From NCBI GenBank assembly GCA_003153505.1, contig PLZA01000053.1:1-58540 (forward strand): a stretch of 58,540 nt of DNA, written 5' to 3'. The position numbers and the translations under genes were made by a program. Positions 46,756 through 56,693 of this stretch are shown one piece after another (the first letter of the stretch is position 1; each line of letters begins with the position of its first letter). Source of the stretch: Candidatus Dormiibacterota bacterium. Lineage in GTDB: Bacteria > Chloroflexota > Dormibacteria > Aeolococcales > Aeolococcaceae. The notes under the pieces were generated by a model. It saw only the letters and a list, made by a program, of their open reading frames with translations, did not search any database and had not been told where the DNA came from.

Positions 46756-48249
46756 ATGGTGCGACACGGGCGCGGCGTGTTCACGATGGTGCTGGTCAGC
46801 GCGGCGCTGGCACTCGTTCCCTTGGTCCCCGGACGGGTCGATGCGGCCGCATCGGTCGGCGGTCCGTCGCTCCCCCAGACCGGGCGGATGCTCCAACTGT
46901 TCGGGCCCACCTATATGTCGAAGACGACAGCGGCGTATTCACAGGCCGACGCGGTCACCATCGCCGAGAACGACGACCTGGTCGCGGCGAATGCAAAGCA
47001 ATTCACCGGCGCCACGCTGGCGGCAATGCGGGCGGCCAACTCCAACGTGCGGGTGCTCGTCTACCTCAACGGCAGCTTCGACGTGCACAAGACCCAGGCA
47101 TACCCGCTGAGCGAATACGCCCGTGACGCCAAGAACAACTTCATCAAGTCCACGCAATTCGGCAACTGGCTCATGAATATCAGTGATCCGGCGTGGGTGA
47201 GCCAGGTGTCGGCGCAATGCACCACCCTGCTCGCGCAGGCACCGTACGATGGCTGCTTCGTCGACATGCTCGGCGATGCCTCGCTGGGCGCCTCGTATCT
47301 CACCAGCCAACCCATCAATCCCGCCACCGGTGCCGTGTGGACTCAGGAGCAGCAGATCACGGCCACAACCGCCATCGCGCAGACGGTGACTGCCGGCCAT
47401 CCCAGCGCCATCATCATGGCCAACGGTCTGCTCAATGGCGCCAGTTACTTCAGCCCGACGGCACCGACCTCGCAGTTGTTTGGCGGCGTGAACGCTGCCC
47501 TTGCCGAGTCGTGGTTGCGTTCGGCGACCAACGCGGTGACCAAGTACGAGAGCCCGGCGCTCTGGCAGCAGGACGTCAACCTGCTCACCACCGCCGGTGG
47601 CAGCGGGGATGCCGCAGCCGTCACCACCAAGGTCTGGATCACCGCGACCACTGCTCACCTCACGGCCTGGCACCGCTTTGCGCTGGCATCGTTCCTCCTG
47701 GGGACGACGGGCGCGGCATATTTCTCCTTCACGGGGAGCCAGAGCCCGACCGAGTTCCAGACCGATGCGGGCAATCCCCTCGACCACACGCCGCTCGGCG
47801 CTGCCCTCGGTCCCTACCAGGCGCTCGGCAACGCGTTCGGCCGGGACTATGCGGACGCTGACGTGATCGTCAACCCGACCACGAAGCCGGTCACCGTCGC
47901 AATCCCGGCTCCCTGTCTGACCCTGGATGGGGTCCTGGCGACCACGTCAGTGGTGATGCCCGCCGACAGCGGACAGATCTGCTCGTACGTCCCCGATCCG
48001 GTGGTCTTGGGGGTGTCTCCGTCCGCGGGGCCCCAGGCGGGTGGCACGAGCGTGACCATCACCGGGAGTGGTTTCAGCAGCGCGACCTCGGTCGATTTCG
48101 GGGCCGGAAATCCGGCGGCATTCAGCGTGATCTCGGCCACGGTTATCGACGCGGTCAGCCCTCCGGGCTCGGGCACGGTCGACGTCACCGTGATCAGCCC
48201 GGGCGGCACGTCGTCGACTGGCCTCGCCGACCAGTTCACGTATCAATAG
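46756..48249 (+). CDS. Secreted glycoside-hydrolase-like protein (GHL15-like) with C-terminal IPT/TIG domain
   Basis: ATG 46756 lies 4 nt after GGGGAGG and starts a signal peptide (VRHGRGVFTMVLVSAALALVPLV, cleavage near VDAAAS). The main domain (about 40-405) resembles the hypothetical glycosyl hydrolase GHL15 group, TIM-barrel proteins with segments like VRVLVYLNGSFDVHK, GNWLMNISDPAW, YDGCFVDMLGD and PSAIIMANGLLNG; acidic residues in CFVDMLGD could be catalytic. The last 85 residues are an IPT/TIG immunoglobulin-like domain (VSPSAGPQAGGTSVTITGSGF). Probably an extracellular polysaccharide enzyme. The exact substrate is not evident. It sits between rpmE and the DUF1385 gene. Confidence 0.75.
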   Translation: MVRHGRGVFTMVLVSAALALVPLVPGRVDAAASVGGPSLPQTGRMLQLFGPTYMSKTTAAYSQADAVTIAENDDLVAANAKQFTGATLAAMRAANSNVRVLVYLNGSFDVHKTQAYPLSEYARDAKNNFIKSTQFGNWLMNISDPAWVSQVSAQCTTLLAQAPYDGCFVDMLGDASLGASYLTSQPINPATGAVWTQEQQITATTAIAQTVTAGHPSAIIMANGLLNGASYFSPTAPTSQLFGGVNAALAESWLRSATNAVTKYESPALWQQDVNLLTTAGGSGDAAAVTTKVWITATTAHLTAWHRFALASFLLGTTGAAYFSFTGSQSPTEFQTDAGNPLDHTPLGAALGPYQALGNAFGRDYADADVIVNPTTKPVTVAIPAPCLTLDGVLATTSVVMPADSGQICSYVPDPVVLGVSPSAGPQAGGTSVTITGSGFSSATSVDFGAGNPAAFSVISATVIDAVSPPGSGTVDVTVISPGGTSSTGLADQFTYQ

Positions 48250-48268
48250 CGGCTTGAGGGGATAGGCC

Positions 48269-49072
48269 TTACGTCGGGTCATCCGGGTTCACCGGATGCG
48301 CGGCAAGATAGTGCTGTTCGGCGGGCGAGATTGACTCGCGCTGCATGGGGATTCCCGTCAGCGGGGTCTGTAGATCACCACGACGTGTTTGATCGGACTC
48401 CCGGAGGGCGTCGGGCTCGGTGACGCCGGTGTCGCCAATCGCGATCTCATTGGCGTCGATGGTCGCTGCAGACGGACCGATCGACGGACTCGCACTGACT
48501 CCAGAGCTCGTCGCCGTGACATCGAGCGAGGCGCCGGTCGCGATCCCCTGCAGTTCAACCACCGTCGCAGCGATCGCTCTGGACAGCGCCGTCTTGATCG
48601 TGATCTTTCCCGAGGTGGGGATGCTCTGCGCGCCGGCGACGTACCAGAGCTCCTCGTCGTCGGTCCCGTTGTGCACCGACGTCGCCCTGAACCAGACATC
48701 ACCGCTGCCGTCGCTGATGTTCGAGACGGTGGTGAGCCCCGAATTCCGCCGAACCTCGACGATGGCGACCAGCGCATCGCCGGCGGTTGTGGCGACTTTT
48801 GGCGAGATCCTGAGCTGGTTTGCTGCGGTGACCAGACGGCCGCCGAAGTTCTGCCCCACGCCGAGTGGCGTGGCGGTGGACGTCGCCCGCACCGAAACAG
48901 CGAGCGATCCATGGGCCCACATCAGGGACAGCACACCGATCAAACACGCGATGCCGACCCTGAGCGCGCGCCGGCGGGTCAGAGTCCTCGGGATGCACGC
49001 CAGAGAAATCGCGAGAGTTCGCCTCCGCCAAATGGGCTCACCTCCCTGCGAGCGTCCCGCCGCTCCAGTCAC
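48269..49072 (-). CDS. Putative exported protein of unknown function
   Basis: The frame contains a hydrophobic segment (VGIACLIGVLSLMWAHGSLA, about residues 38-57) after a basic stretch, then a beta-rich domain (about 75-215) with TTAGDALVAIVEVRRNSGL, ISDGSGDVWFRAT and ELWYVAGAQ, as in uncharacterised secreted domains. The start is uncertain: GTG 49072 opens the frame but the best ribosome binding site, GGAGG near 49040, is followed by ATT rather than a standard start. After residue 215 the sequence becomes polar and less ordered, and another frame ends in a plausible strand (KHVVVIYRPR), so a frameshift near 48420 is possible. It is convergent with the glycosidase-like gene. Confidence 0.5.
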   Translation of the reverse strand: MTGAAGRSQGGEPIWRRRTLAISLACIPRTLTRRRALRVGIACLIGVLSLMWAHGSLAVSVRATSTATPLGVGQNFGGRLVTAANQLRISPKVATTAGDALVAIVEVRRNSGLTTVSNISDGSGDVWFRATSVHNGTDDEELWYVAGAQSIPTSGKITIKTALSRAIAATVVELQGIATGASLDVTATSSGVSASPSIGPSAATIDANEIAIGDTGVTEPDALRESDQTRRGDLQTPLTGIPMQRESISPAEQHYLAAHPVNPDDPT

Positions 49073-49166
49073 CTATCCCGTGGGGCCGCTGTCGTCGTCC
49101 CCCCGGGCGGCTCGGTGGCCCCCTATGGCGCGGGATCCTACCACCGATTTGGGTACTACAACTAGC

Positions 49167-50132
49167 ATGCCCTTCATGCCCAGAGCGCAGCGTTGCCGCG
49201 ACCTCCTGCTCACTGTTGCGGTGAATGCGGTGAGCGCGCCACCTGGGACGTTCTTCTACGGCGGCCAGGCGGTGATCGAAGGCGTGCTCATGCGCGGTCG
49301 TGATCACTACGCCGTTGCCGCGCGCCGGCCCAACGGCGAGATTGCCATCTGCACGGACGTGCTGCGGTCCCGCGTGTACACGGCCGGGGTGTGGCGGCGG
49401 CCGTTCCTGCGCGGCGTCGCCGGCCTCTACGAGACCATCCATCTGGGCATGCGCGCGCTGCAGTGGTCGGCGCTCGTGCAGCTCGGTCAGGACGCCGAGA
49501 TCGGTGAGGGTGCGCTCCGCGGCGCAATGATTGCGTCACTCGTCTTTGCCCTCGCGCTGTTCCTCGGCGCGCCGCTGCTCCTCGGTGGGTTGCTCCATCA
49601 CGGCTCATCGCAATCGATCGGTGCGGTGCTCATTGAGGGCGTGATTCGTGCCGTGATCCTGGTGGGCTACCTGCTGCTGATCGGACTGATTCCCAATGTG
49701 CGCCGGCTCTTTCAGTATCACGGCGCTGAGCACATGGCCATCAACGCGCTCGAAGCGGGTGACGCCATCGATGTCGCCCACGTTCGTGCGCGCAGCCGCC
49801 TCCATCCTCGCTGCGGCACCGGGTTTCTCGTCGTGGTGGCGCTGGTGAGCATCGGCGTCTTCGCCCCGCTCGGTCTGCTGCCGACCGCAGTGCGACTCGT
49901 CTGCCAGATCCTGCTCGTCCCGGTCGTCGCCGCGGTGTCGTACGAGATCATCCGCGGGCTCGTCCGCATCCGCGACACGCTGCCTGGCCGGATCTTGCTC
50001 GCGCCGGTGCTCGGCACCCAGTTGCTCAGCACGCGCCATCCGGGCGACGCGCAGATCGAGGTCGCCATCGCCGCGCTCGACGCCGCGCGCGCCGGCGAGG
50101 GCGAGGTCTTCGAGGCGTCCGGGACACGCTGA
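49167..50132 (+). CDS. DUF1385 (YqhQ-like) membrane protein
   Basis: A 321-residue DUF1385 protein with the diagnostic [20 protein letters not shown] near the N terminus, four to five membrane helices, the [15 protein letters not shown] motif and [10 protein letters not shown], whose His/Glu/Cys residues look like a metal site. Function unknown, though in many Gram-positive-type genomes it is found between rpmE and prfA, as here. ATG 49167 gives the conserved start; no Shine-Dalgarno sequence is present. It precedes prfA by 10 bp. Confidence 0.88.
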   Translation: MPFMPRAQRCRDLLLTVAVNAVSAPPGTFFYGGQAVIEGVLMRGRDHYAVAARRPNGEIAICTDVLRSRVYTAGVWRRPFLRGVAGLYETIHLGMRALQWSALVQLGQDAEIGEGALRGAMIASLVFALALFLGAPLLLGGLLHHGSSQSIGAVLIEGVIRAVILVGYLLLIGLIPNVRRLFQYHGAEHMAINALEAGDAIDVAHVRARSRLHPRCGTGFLVVVALVSIGVFAPLGLLPTAVRLVCQILLVPVVAAVSYEIIRGLVRIRDTLPGRILLAPVLGTQLLSTRHPGDAQIEVAIAALDAARAGEGEVFEASGTR

Positions 50133-50142
50133 CAGAGTTGTC

Positions 50143-51258
50143 ATGACCGAGATGAATCCGTTCGAACAGCGCCTCGCCGCGCTCGAGGCACGGTATATGG
50201 AGCTTGGTGCGCTGCTCAGCGCACCGGACGCGTACCAGGACCTCGACCGTGTCCAGCAGCTGTCGCGCGAGCAGGCGAAATTGCGTGAGGTCGTTGAAGC
50301 CGCACGCCGCTGGCGCGAGGCGCAGCAGGCGGGCCACGAGGCGGAGGAGATGGCGCACGCCGAATCCGATCCGGAGATGGTCGCCATGGCCGAGGAGGAG
50401 CATCACTCCCAGCTCGCCGCGGCCGAAGCGGACTACGAGAAGCTCCGCGCCCTGCTCCTGACCGCGGACCCCAACGACGACCGCGACGTCGTCGTCGAGA
50501 TCCGCGCGGGGACCGGCGGTGACGAGGCGGCGCTCTTCGCGGCGGACCTCTTCCGGATGTACGCGCGATACGCGGAGCGGGAGCGCTGGCGCATCGAGGT
50601 GCTCGACCAGAACGAGACCGCCGGGCACGGCTTCAAGGAGATCGTGTTCGAGGTGCACGGCCAGGGCGCCTACTCCCGGCTCAAGTTCGAGTCCGGCGTG
50701 CACCGCGTGCAACGGGTGCCGGAGACGGAGGCGCAGGGGCGCATCCACACCTCCGCGGCGTCCGTCGTGGTGCTCCCCGAAGCCGACGATGTTGAGGTCG
50801 AGATCAACGACAACGACCTGAAGATTGACGTGTACCGCAGCACCGGACCGGGCGGACAGAGCGTCAACACCACCGACTCCGCAGTGCGCATCACCCACCT
50901 CCCGACCGGGCTCGTGGTCACCTGCCAGGACGAGAAGTCGCAGATCAAGAACCGCGCCAAGGCGATGCGCGTCCTGCGTGCGCGGCTGTATGACCTCGCG
51001 CAGGCGGAGCGCGACGCAGAGCTGAAGGCCACGCGCCGCTCGATGGTTGGGAGCGGCGATCGCAGCGAGAAGATCCGCACCTATAACTTCCCGCAATCAC
51101 GGGTGACCGATCACCGCATCGATCTCACGCTGCATCAGCTCCACCGGGTGCTCGACGGCGATCTCGATATGCTCATCGAACCGCTGTCGAACGAGGATCA
51201 GGCTCGTCGCCTGCTCGAGGACGACCCTGACGATGCCTCGCCGGGGCATGCTGCCTGA
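50143..51258 (+). CDS. prfA: Peptide chain release factor 1
   Basis: RF1 reads UAA and UAG stop codons and triggers peptide release. The 371-residue product has the stop-codon-reading P-x-T tripeptide (PET in [15 protein letters not shown], near residue 191) that marks RF1, and the catalytic GGQ at 237-239 in [16 protein letters not shown]. Gln239 is the target of PrmC, encoded immediately downstream with an overlapping start. The N-terminal coiled domain is 10-15 residues longer than in E. coli. ATG 50152 is a possible alternative start. Confidence 0.97.
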   Translation: MTEMNPFEQRLAALEARYMELGALLSAPDAYQDLDRVQQLSREQAKLREVVEAARRWREAQQAGHEAEEMAHAESDPEMVAMAEEEHHSQLAAAEADYEKLRALLLTADPNDDRDVVVEIRAGTGGDEAALFAADLFRMYARYAERERWRIEVLDQNETAGHGFKEIVFEVHGQGAYSRLKFESGVHRVQRVPETEAQGRIHTSAASVVVLPEADDVEVEINDNDLKIDVYRSTGPGGQSVNTTDSAVRITHLPTGLVVTCQDEKSQIKNRAKAMRVLRARLYDLAQAERDAELKATRRSMVGSGDRSEKIRTYNFPQSRVTDHRIDLTLHQLHRVLDGDLDMLIEPLSNEDQARRLLEDDPDDASPGHAA

Positions 51259-52117
51259 GGTGGCGGCGGCCGCACCAACGCTCATCGACGTGCTCCGCCT
51301 CAGCACCACCTATCTCGGTGACCACGGGAGCACCTCGGCTCGCCTCGACTCCGAGCTGCTCTGCGCGCAGGCGCTCGGGCTGCGCCGCATCGACCTCTAT
51401 CTGCAGTTCGACCGTCCGCTCGACGAGCAGGAGCTCACCTCGATCCGCGAGCTGGTCCGGCGGCGGGGCAAGGGCGAACCGGTCGCCTACATCACGGGCA
51501 CTCGCGAGTTCTACGGGCGCCCGTTCCGCGTCACGCCCGACGTCCTGGTGCCCCGGCCGGACTCCGAGACGCTGGTCCAGCGTGCCGTTGCGTTCCTTCG
51601 CGATCGGCCCGGCGCCGAATTGCGCGTTGCCGACCTGGGTACGGGCAGCGGGTGCATAGCGGTCACCCTGGGTGCCGAGGTCCCGGGGATGCGCGTTCTG
51701 GCGACTGACGTCAGCGCCGCGGCACTCGAGGTGGCTCGAACCAACGCGGCGGCGCTCGGCGTCCCCGTCGAGTTCATCGAAGGCTCGTGGGCGGACGCGC
51801 TCGAGGGGGACTTCGATCTCATCGTGAGCAACCCGCCCTACGTCACGACGGAGGAGTTCAAGGCGGTGGATCGAGACGTTCGTGACTTCGAACCGCGCGG
51901 CGCGCTCCTCGCTGGCGACGACGGTCTCGACGCGTATCGGGCCCTGCTGGCGTCGATCCGGGACCATGTGGTCGCGGTGCGGCTGATGCTGGAGGTCGAC
52001 CCGCGCCACGCCGATGCGGTGACCGCCCTGGTGGGGTCGACCTTTCCCGGTGCGACCACCGACCCGGTGCCCGACCTCACCGGCCGGGTCCGCGTCATCG
52101 ACGTCCAGCTGCCGTGA
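51233..52117 (+). CDS. prmC: Release factor glutamine methyltransferase PrmC
   Basis: PrmC methylates the Gln of the GGQ motif in RF1 and RF2. The 294-residue product has the N-terminal helical substrate-binding domain with [15 protein letters not shown] and [15 protein letters not shown], then the SAM fold ([16 protein letters not shown]) and the catalytic NPPY ([12 protein letters not shown]). The ATG at 51233 overlaps prfA by 26 bp; ATG 51248 would reduce the overlap to 11 bp and is equally possible. The stop overlaps the GTG of the next gene. Confidence 0.95.
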   Translation: MPRRGMLPEVAAAAPTLIDVLRLSTTYLGDHGSTSARLDSELLCAQALGLRRIDLYLQFDRPLDEQELTSIRELVRRRGKGEPVAYITGTREFYGRPFRVTPDVLVPRPDSETLVQRAVAFLRDRPGAELRVADLGTGSGCIAVTLGAEVPGMRVLATDVSAAALEVARTNAAALGVPVEFIEGSWADALEGDFDLIVSNPPYVTTEEFKAVDRDVRDFEPRGALLAGDDGLDAYRALLASIRDHVVAVRLMLEVDPRHADAVTALVGSTFPGATTDPVPDLTGRVRVIDVQLP

Positions 52118-52731
52118 ACCTCGACCGGGCGGTGCGGGCGATCAGGCGGGGCGGGGTCATCGCGATCCCGACCGACACCGTGTACGGGCTCGCGTGTGAC
52201 CCGGCGAACACGGCCGCGGTGAGCCGCATCTACGCAATCAAACGCCGGCCGGACAGGCTCGAGCTCACCCTGCTGGCGGCGTCAATCGCGGACGTCGAGG
52301 ACGACGTCGATCTCACGCCGGCGGCACGCACGCTCGCGGCAGCGTACTGGCCCGGGGCGCTGTCGATCGTCTGCGCTCTGCGCGGACACCGCTGGGCGAT
52401 CCCGCGCGACGGGACGACGCTGAGCGTCCGAGTCCCCAATCAGCCGATTGCGTTGCAGCTCCTCCGGCGCACCGGGCCGCTGGCCACCACCAGCGCCAAC
52501 CGCCACGGCGACCCGGTTGAGAACACCGCGGCGGGAGTCGCCGCGGCGCTCGGCGCCGAGATCGATACCGTGATCGACGGTGGTCCCTCGGCCGGACTTG
52601 CCTCGACTATCATCGACTGCACGACAACGACCCCTCGCGTCCTGCGCGACGGCCCGATCAGCGCCACCGCGTTGCTCTCGCTTCTTGGGGGCTTTCCAGC
52701 ATCCACCACGGAGGGGCAGAGATCGCAGTGA
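52114..52731 (+). CDS. tsaC: L-threonylcarbamoyladenylate synthase (TsaC/Sua5/YciO family)
   Basis: This enzyme makes threonylcarbamoyl-AMP from Thr, bicarbonate and ATP for the t6A37 modification of ANN-decoding tRNAs, including tRNA-Met. The 205-residue product has IPTDTVYGLACDP near the N terminus, IYAIKRRP (KxRP), YWPGALSIV and TGPLATTSANRHGDP. It is the single-domain TsaC type without the C-terminal Sua5 domain. The GTG start overlaps the prmC stop (GTGA), and its own stop overlaps the glyA start (GTGA). Confidence 0.92.
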   Translation: MNLDRAVRAIRRGGVIAIPTDTVYGLACDPANTAAVSRIYAIKRRPDRLELTLLAASIADVEDDVDLTPAARTLAAAYWPGALSIVCALRGHRWAIPRDGTTLSVRVPNQPIALQLLRRTGPLATTSANRHGDPVENTAAGVAAALGAEIDTVIDGGPSAGLASTIIDCTTTTPRVLRDGPISATALLSLLGGFPASTTEGQRSQ

Positions 52732-54041
52732 CCGGCACACATGTCGACATCCGTCCGAGCGTCCCTGCGGGCGCCGGATTCACCGACAAGCCCGCGCTCC
52801 GCGCCACCGATCCCGAGGTCGCGGCCCTGCTCGACGAGGAGCTGGAGCGCCAGGAGGAGACCCTCGAGCTGATCCCGTCGGAGAACCTCGCCTCAGTGGC
52901 CGTCCTGGAGGCGTTGGGGTCGTGGCTCAACAACAAATACGCGGAGGGAGTCCCCGGCAAGCGGTATTACGGCGGTTGTCAGGTCGTCGACAAGGTGGAG
53001 AACCTCGCGCGCGACCGTGCCAAGGCGCTCTTCGGCGCCGATCACGCCAATGTCCAGCCGCACTCCGGCACCCAGGCGAACATGGCCGTCTACGCGAGCG
53101 TCCTGAATCCCGGCGACAAGGTCCTCGGCATGGCGCTCGACCAGGGCGGCCACCTCAGCCACGGCTCCCCGGTGAGTTTCAGCGGCAAGATCTACCACTT
53201 CGAGCCGTATTTCGTCGACGAGACGACCGGTGTTCTCGACATGGACTCGGTGCGTGAGCGCGCGCTCGAGTTCCGTCCCAAGCTGATCGTCGCCGGTTAC
53301 AGCTCGTATCCCCGAATCCTCGATTTCGCCGCGTTCGCCGAGATCGCCCGGGAGGTCGAGGCACTGTTGATGGTCGACATGGCCCACTTCGCCGGTCTTG
53401 TCGCCGGCGGCGCCCACCCGAGCCCGGTCCCGCACGCTGATTTCGTCACCTTCACGACCCACAAGACGATGCGCGGACCGTGGGGCGGCGTGGTCCTGTG
53501 CCGGTCCGAGCACGCCGACCAGATCGACAAGGCCGCCTGCCCGAACATCCAGGGCGGTCCGCAGATGCACGCGATCGCGGCCAAGGCCGTGATGTTCAAG
53601 CAGTGCGCGCAGCCCGCATTCCGTGAGTACGCGCATGCCGTGGTCAGCAACGCGAAGGCGATGGCGGCGGGGCTCACGCGTCGCGGCCTCGAGCTGACCA
53701 CCGGGGGAACCGACAACCACCTGATGGTCATCGACCTCCGGCCCACCGGCCTGCGCGGACGCGCGGTGCAGGCCGCCTTCGACGAGGTTGGTGTGACCGT
53801 CAATGCCAACGCGTTCCCCGGACACGGCGGCACACCCTACAACCCCAACGGCATCCGTCTCGGGTCCCCATCCGTGACCTCGCGGGGCATGGGCGAGGCG
53901 GAGATGGACGAGATCGCGGGGCTGGTCGCCCGCATGCTCGGTGGCTTCGACGACCCGGCCGTTCGCGCCGAGGTCCGCGAGGGCAGCCGCGCGCTGTGCC
54001 GCCGCTTCCCCCTGCCATATCGGGGCACACCGACCGCGTGA
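52728..54041 (+). CDS. glyA: Serine hydroxymethyltransferase
   Basis: GlyA interconverts serine and glycine with transfer of a one-carbon unit to tetrahydrofolate; the resulting 5,10-methylene-THF is also the PanB cofactor. The 437-residue product has ELIPSENLAS, NKYAEGVPGKRYYGG, VNVQPHSGTQAN-type motifs and the PLP lysine at about 246 in TTHKTMRGPWGG. GTG 52728 follows GGAGGGG and overlaps the tsaC stop. The stop overlaps the wecA-like start (GTGA). Confidence 0.97.
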   Translation: MTGTHVDIRPSVPAGAGFTDKPALRATDPEVAALLDEELERQEETLELIPSENLASVAVLEALGSWLNNKYAEGVPGKRYYGGCQVVDKVENLARDRAKALFGADHANVQPHSGTQANMAVYASVLNPGDKVLGMALDQGGHLSHGSPVSFSGKIYHFEPYFVDETTGVLDMDSVRERALEFRPKLIVAGYSSYPRILDFAAFAEIAREVEALLMVDMAHFAGLVAGGAHPSPVPHADFVTFTTHKTMRGPWGGVVLCRSEHADQIDKAACPNIQGGPQMHAIAAKAVMFKQCAQPAFREYAHAVVSNAKAMAAGLTRRGLELTTGGTDNHLMVIDLRPTGLRGRAVQAAFDEVGVTVNANAFPGHGGTPYNPNGIRLGSPSVTSRGMGEAEMDEIAGLVARMLGGFDDPAVRAEVREGSRALCRRFPLPYRGTPTA

Positions 54042-55192
54042 TCTCCGCCGCCACCGCATCGCCCTGGCTGAACGCACTGCCACCGTTTCTCATCGCGAGC
54101 GCGGTGTGCATCGCCGCTGTGCCCGGTTCGATGTGGCTGGCACGACGCACCGGGGCGATGGCCCAGCCCGACGCGGACCGCCACCTCCATCCGCGTCCAA
54201 CCCCCCGTCTTGGCGGCATCGCGATGTTCGCCGGGTTCGCTGTGGCGATCGCCGTCTTCGGTTCGGTGATCACCAATCGCTGGCAGGTGGTGGGTGTGAC
54301 CGGCGCGATCACGATCGCCATGTCCATCGACGACATCCTTGATCTCCACTGGCTGAGCAAGCTCGCCATCGAAGTCGGGGTCGGCGTGCTCGCCGTGGTG
54401 CTCGGCATCACGATCACCAACATCGCGATTCCCGGCGCCCATGCGGCGTCGGTGTGGGAGCTCGGGTTGCTGGCAGCGCCGGTCACGGTCGTCTGGCTGG
54501 TGGGGATGCAGGTATCGGTCAACCTGCTCGATGGCGCGGACGGTGTCGCGGCCGGAGTCGTCGCGATCGTTGCCGGCGTGTGCCTGCTCGCCGCCATCAA
54601 CCGGATCGAGGGTCCCAACGACGTCCAGAGCGGGGTGGTGATCCTGAGCGGCGCCGTGCTGGGGTGCTGCCTCGGGTTTCTCATCTTCAACCTCCCGCCG
54701 GCCCGGGTCTTCATGGGCGATTCGGGCTCGCACTTCCTCGGCGTGGCGCTCGGCGCGATCACCATCCTCGGGGTCGCCAAGGTCGTCGTCGGGCTCTCGA
54801 TCCTGGTGCCGCTGATCGCCCTCGGCCTGCCGATCGGGGACACGGCGTTCGCGATCGTCCGGCGAACCCTCGCCGGCCGGAACCCCGCGGCGCCGGACGC
54901 GGGGCACCTGCATCATCGCCTTCGCGCGGTGGGCTTGAACCCGCTCGAGACTGCGGTCACCTTCTATCTGGTGACCGGGATCCTGGGGTGCCTGGCGCTC
55001 ACCATCTACGGGCACCGCCGGATCATCGACCTCGCGCTGGGGCTGCTCATCGTCGCCCTGATCGTGCTCATCTGGCGCAACCGCCGCAGAGTTCCGAGCC
55101 TCCCTTTCGTCGCGATTGAGGAAGGCGAGGTCCAGGTCGACGGCCGCAGAGCGCTCCCGTCGCACATTCATCACCGGGGCGAAGCCGACTGA
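54038..55192 (+). CDS. Undecaprenyl-phosphate GlcNAc-1-phosphate transferase-like (MraY/WecA family)
   Basis: A 384-residue polytopic membrane enzyme of the WecA/TagO type, which transfers a sugar-1-phosphate from UDP-sugar to undecaprenyl phosphate to start teichoic-acid-like or other cell-wall glycan synthesis. About ten helices and all catalytic motifs are present: MSIDDILDLHW (DDxxD), VNLLDGADGVAAG (NxxDGxDG), VFMGDSGSHFLG and the HLHHRL loop (DAGHLHHRLRAVG). The GTG at 54038 overlaps the glyA stop; an earlier in-frame start has no support. Next come the ATP synthase genes. Confidence 0.9.
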   Translation: MISAATASPWLNALPPFLIASAVCIAAVPGSMWLARRTGAMAQPDADRHLHPRPTPRLGGIAMFAGFAVAIAVFGSVITNRWQVVGVTGAITIAMSIDDILDLHWLSKLAIEVGVGVLAVVLGITITNIAIPGAHAASVWELGLLAAPVTVVWLVGMQVSVNLLDGADGVAAGVVAIVAGVCLLAAINRIEGPNDVQSGVVILSGAVLGCCLGFLIFNLPPARVFMGDSGSHFLGVALGAITILGVAKVVVGLSILVPLIALGLPIGDTAFAIVRRTLAGRNPAAPDAGHLHHRLRAVGLNPLETAVTFYLVTGILGCLALTIYGHRRIIDLALGLLIVALIVLIWRNRRRVPSLPFVAIEEGEVQVDGRRALPSHIHHRGEAD

Positions 55193-55401
55193 GTAGCGGG
55201 CCGGCGCCGCGCAAGCCGTCCGGCGGGGAACTCGCCGGCATGGGGATCTCCATCGCCGTAGCACTGATCGTGCCGCTCCTGCTCGGCGTCGCCGTCGACG
55301 CGCTCCTGCACACAAGCCCGATCGGAGTGCTGATTGGTCTGCTCCTCGGGATCATGGCCTCCTCTTACACCGCGTTCTCCCAGTTCAGGCGCTACGCTTG
55401 A
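55189..55401 (+). CDS. AtpZ/AtpI-like small membrane protein of the ATP synthase operon
   Basis: A short gene, 70 residues from CTG 55189, filling the gap after the wecA-like gene. The protein reads SSGPAPRKPSGGELAGMG followed by two membrane helices (VALIVPLLLGVAVDALL and IGVLIGLLLGIMASSYTAF), the plan of AtpZ/AtpQ proteins at the head of atp operons. The frame has no ATG/GTG/TTG before the conserved GELAGMG block. CTG 55189 overlaps the upstream stop (CTGA), matching the coupled GTGA pattern of this operon. ATG 55240 would cut off the conserved part. Probably involved in assembly or cation supply. Confidence 0.75.
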   Translation: MSSGPAPRKPSGGELAGMGISIAVALIVPLLLGVAVDALLHTSPIGVLIGLLLGIMASSYTAFSQFRRYA

Positions 55402-55470
55402 CGCGCTCCTGGGCCCTGTCGAAGCGTCCAGTTGATATCGTTGCCCTGGTTTGACAGTCCAAGTAAGGCA

Positions 55471-55866
55471 GTGGTGATCGAGGTGATCTCGGAAGGTACT
55501 TCTCCACGCCCAGCGCCATCCGAAAATGCGCTGCGCCTGGTACGCAATGCGGCGATCTTCTGCGCCGGCGCCGCGGTCATTGCCGCAGTTGTCGGGATCG
55601 TCCTCGGGCACGCCGGGCCCGGCGGCGCGCTGGCCACCGGCCTCGCCATCGGTTCGATCAACGGGGCGCTGGCCGCCCGCCTGATCGCGCTCCCGATTCC
55701 TTTCCTGGCCACGAGCCTGCTGCGAATCATCACCCTGAGCATGATCGGGGTCGCCATCGGACTCGCCTTCGGGCTTGGCAACGTCTGGCTGGTGCTTCTC
55801 GGCTTGGGCGTCTCGCAAGTGGTGCTGGCCGTCGCGGCGCTACGTGAATCGTTACGGATCGCATGA
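55471..55866 (+). CDS. atpI: ATP synthase subunit I (AtpI family)
   Basis: A 131-residue membrane protein with four hydrophobic segments and the family pattern LVRNAAIFCAGAAVIAAVVG, GGALATGLAIGSINGALAAR and LLRIITLSMIGVAIG. AtpI helps c-ring assembly and lies first in many atp operons. GTG 55471 is preferred (TAAGG just upstream); a TTG at 55432 would add 13 residues. The ATG of atpB overlaps its stop (ATGA). Confidence 0.8.
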   Translation: MVIEVISEGTSPRPAPSENALRLVRNAAIFCAGAAVIAAVVGIVLGHAGPGGALATGLAIGSINGALAARLIALPIPFLATSLLRIITLSMIGVAIGLAFGLGNVWLVLLGLGVSQVVLAVAALRESLRIA

Positions 55867-56693
55867 TCGTTTCCGCGCTCATACCACCGCCGGGGACGCA
55901 CCCCACGATTCAGGTGTGCGGCAGTGCGTTCTTGTGCACGTTCAACTACGACACGCTCATCTCGAGTGCGATCGCCATTGTGGCAACGCTTGCGCTTGGT
56001 TTTGGCGTCGCTTACCGTCTCGGGAAGGGCAAGCCGGGGCGGCTGCAGATGGTGCTGGAACTGCTGCTCGGTTACATCCGGGGTCTGGTGAAGGAGATGA
56101 TCGGAGAGGACGCGGGATTCGTGACGCCGATTGCCGCGACCATCTTCATCTTCGTGCTGTTCGCCAACTGGCTCGACTTCTTCCCGCTGACCGCACCGGT
56201 CGAGCCCGCCGCAGCCGACATCAACCTGACCATTGCGATGGCGATAGCGGTCATCGTGATCGTGCAGTGGTACAGCATCCACGTGCTCGGGTTCCGCGGC
56301 TACCTGCGCCGATTCACCAAGCCGTTTGAGCTGCCGCTGCCGGCCCGGATCCTGTTCACACCGCTCAACATCATCGAGGAGATCGCCAAGCCGTTGAGCC
56401 TCGCGCTCCGGCTCTTCGGCAACATCTTCGGCGGCCTGGTAATGGTGTTCCTGCTCACCCTCGGGTACGTCGCGTTTGCGGGGTCGTCCGTGCTCCAGAC
56501 GGTCGCCTCGCCCTTCTGGATCATCGTGCTCACCGGGTGGAAGCTCTTCGACGTCTTCCTCATCGGCACGATCCAGGCGTTCATCTTCATGCTGCTGACC
56601 ATCATCTATTTCGGCATGGCCCGTGAAGGCCTCGAAGAGGAGCATCACGGGGCGTCACCACACACCAGTGAACTGAGGAGAGAGAGCACATGA
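55863..56693 (+). CDS. atpB: ATP synthase F0 subunit a
   Basis: Subunit a forms the proton half-channels next to the c-ring. The 276-residue product has five to six helices. The essential Arg is Arg183 in [38 protein letters not shown] is another family block. The start overlaps the atpI stop and the stop overlaps the atpE start (both ATGA). Confidence 0.96.
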   Translation: MIVSALIPPPGTHPTIQVCGSAFLCTFNYDTLISSAIAIVATLALGFGVAYRLGKGKPGRLQMVLELLLGYIRGLVKEMIGEDAGFVTPIAATIFIFVLFANWLDFFPLTAPVEPAAADINLTIAMAIAVIVIVQWYSIHVLGFRGYLRRFTKPFELPLPARILFTPLNIIEEIAKPLSLALRLFGNIFGGLVMVFLLTLGYVAFAGSSVLQTVASPFWIIVLTGWKLFDVFLIGTIQAFIFMLLTIIYFGMAREGLEEEHHGASPHTSELRREST

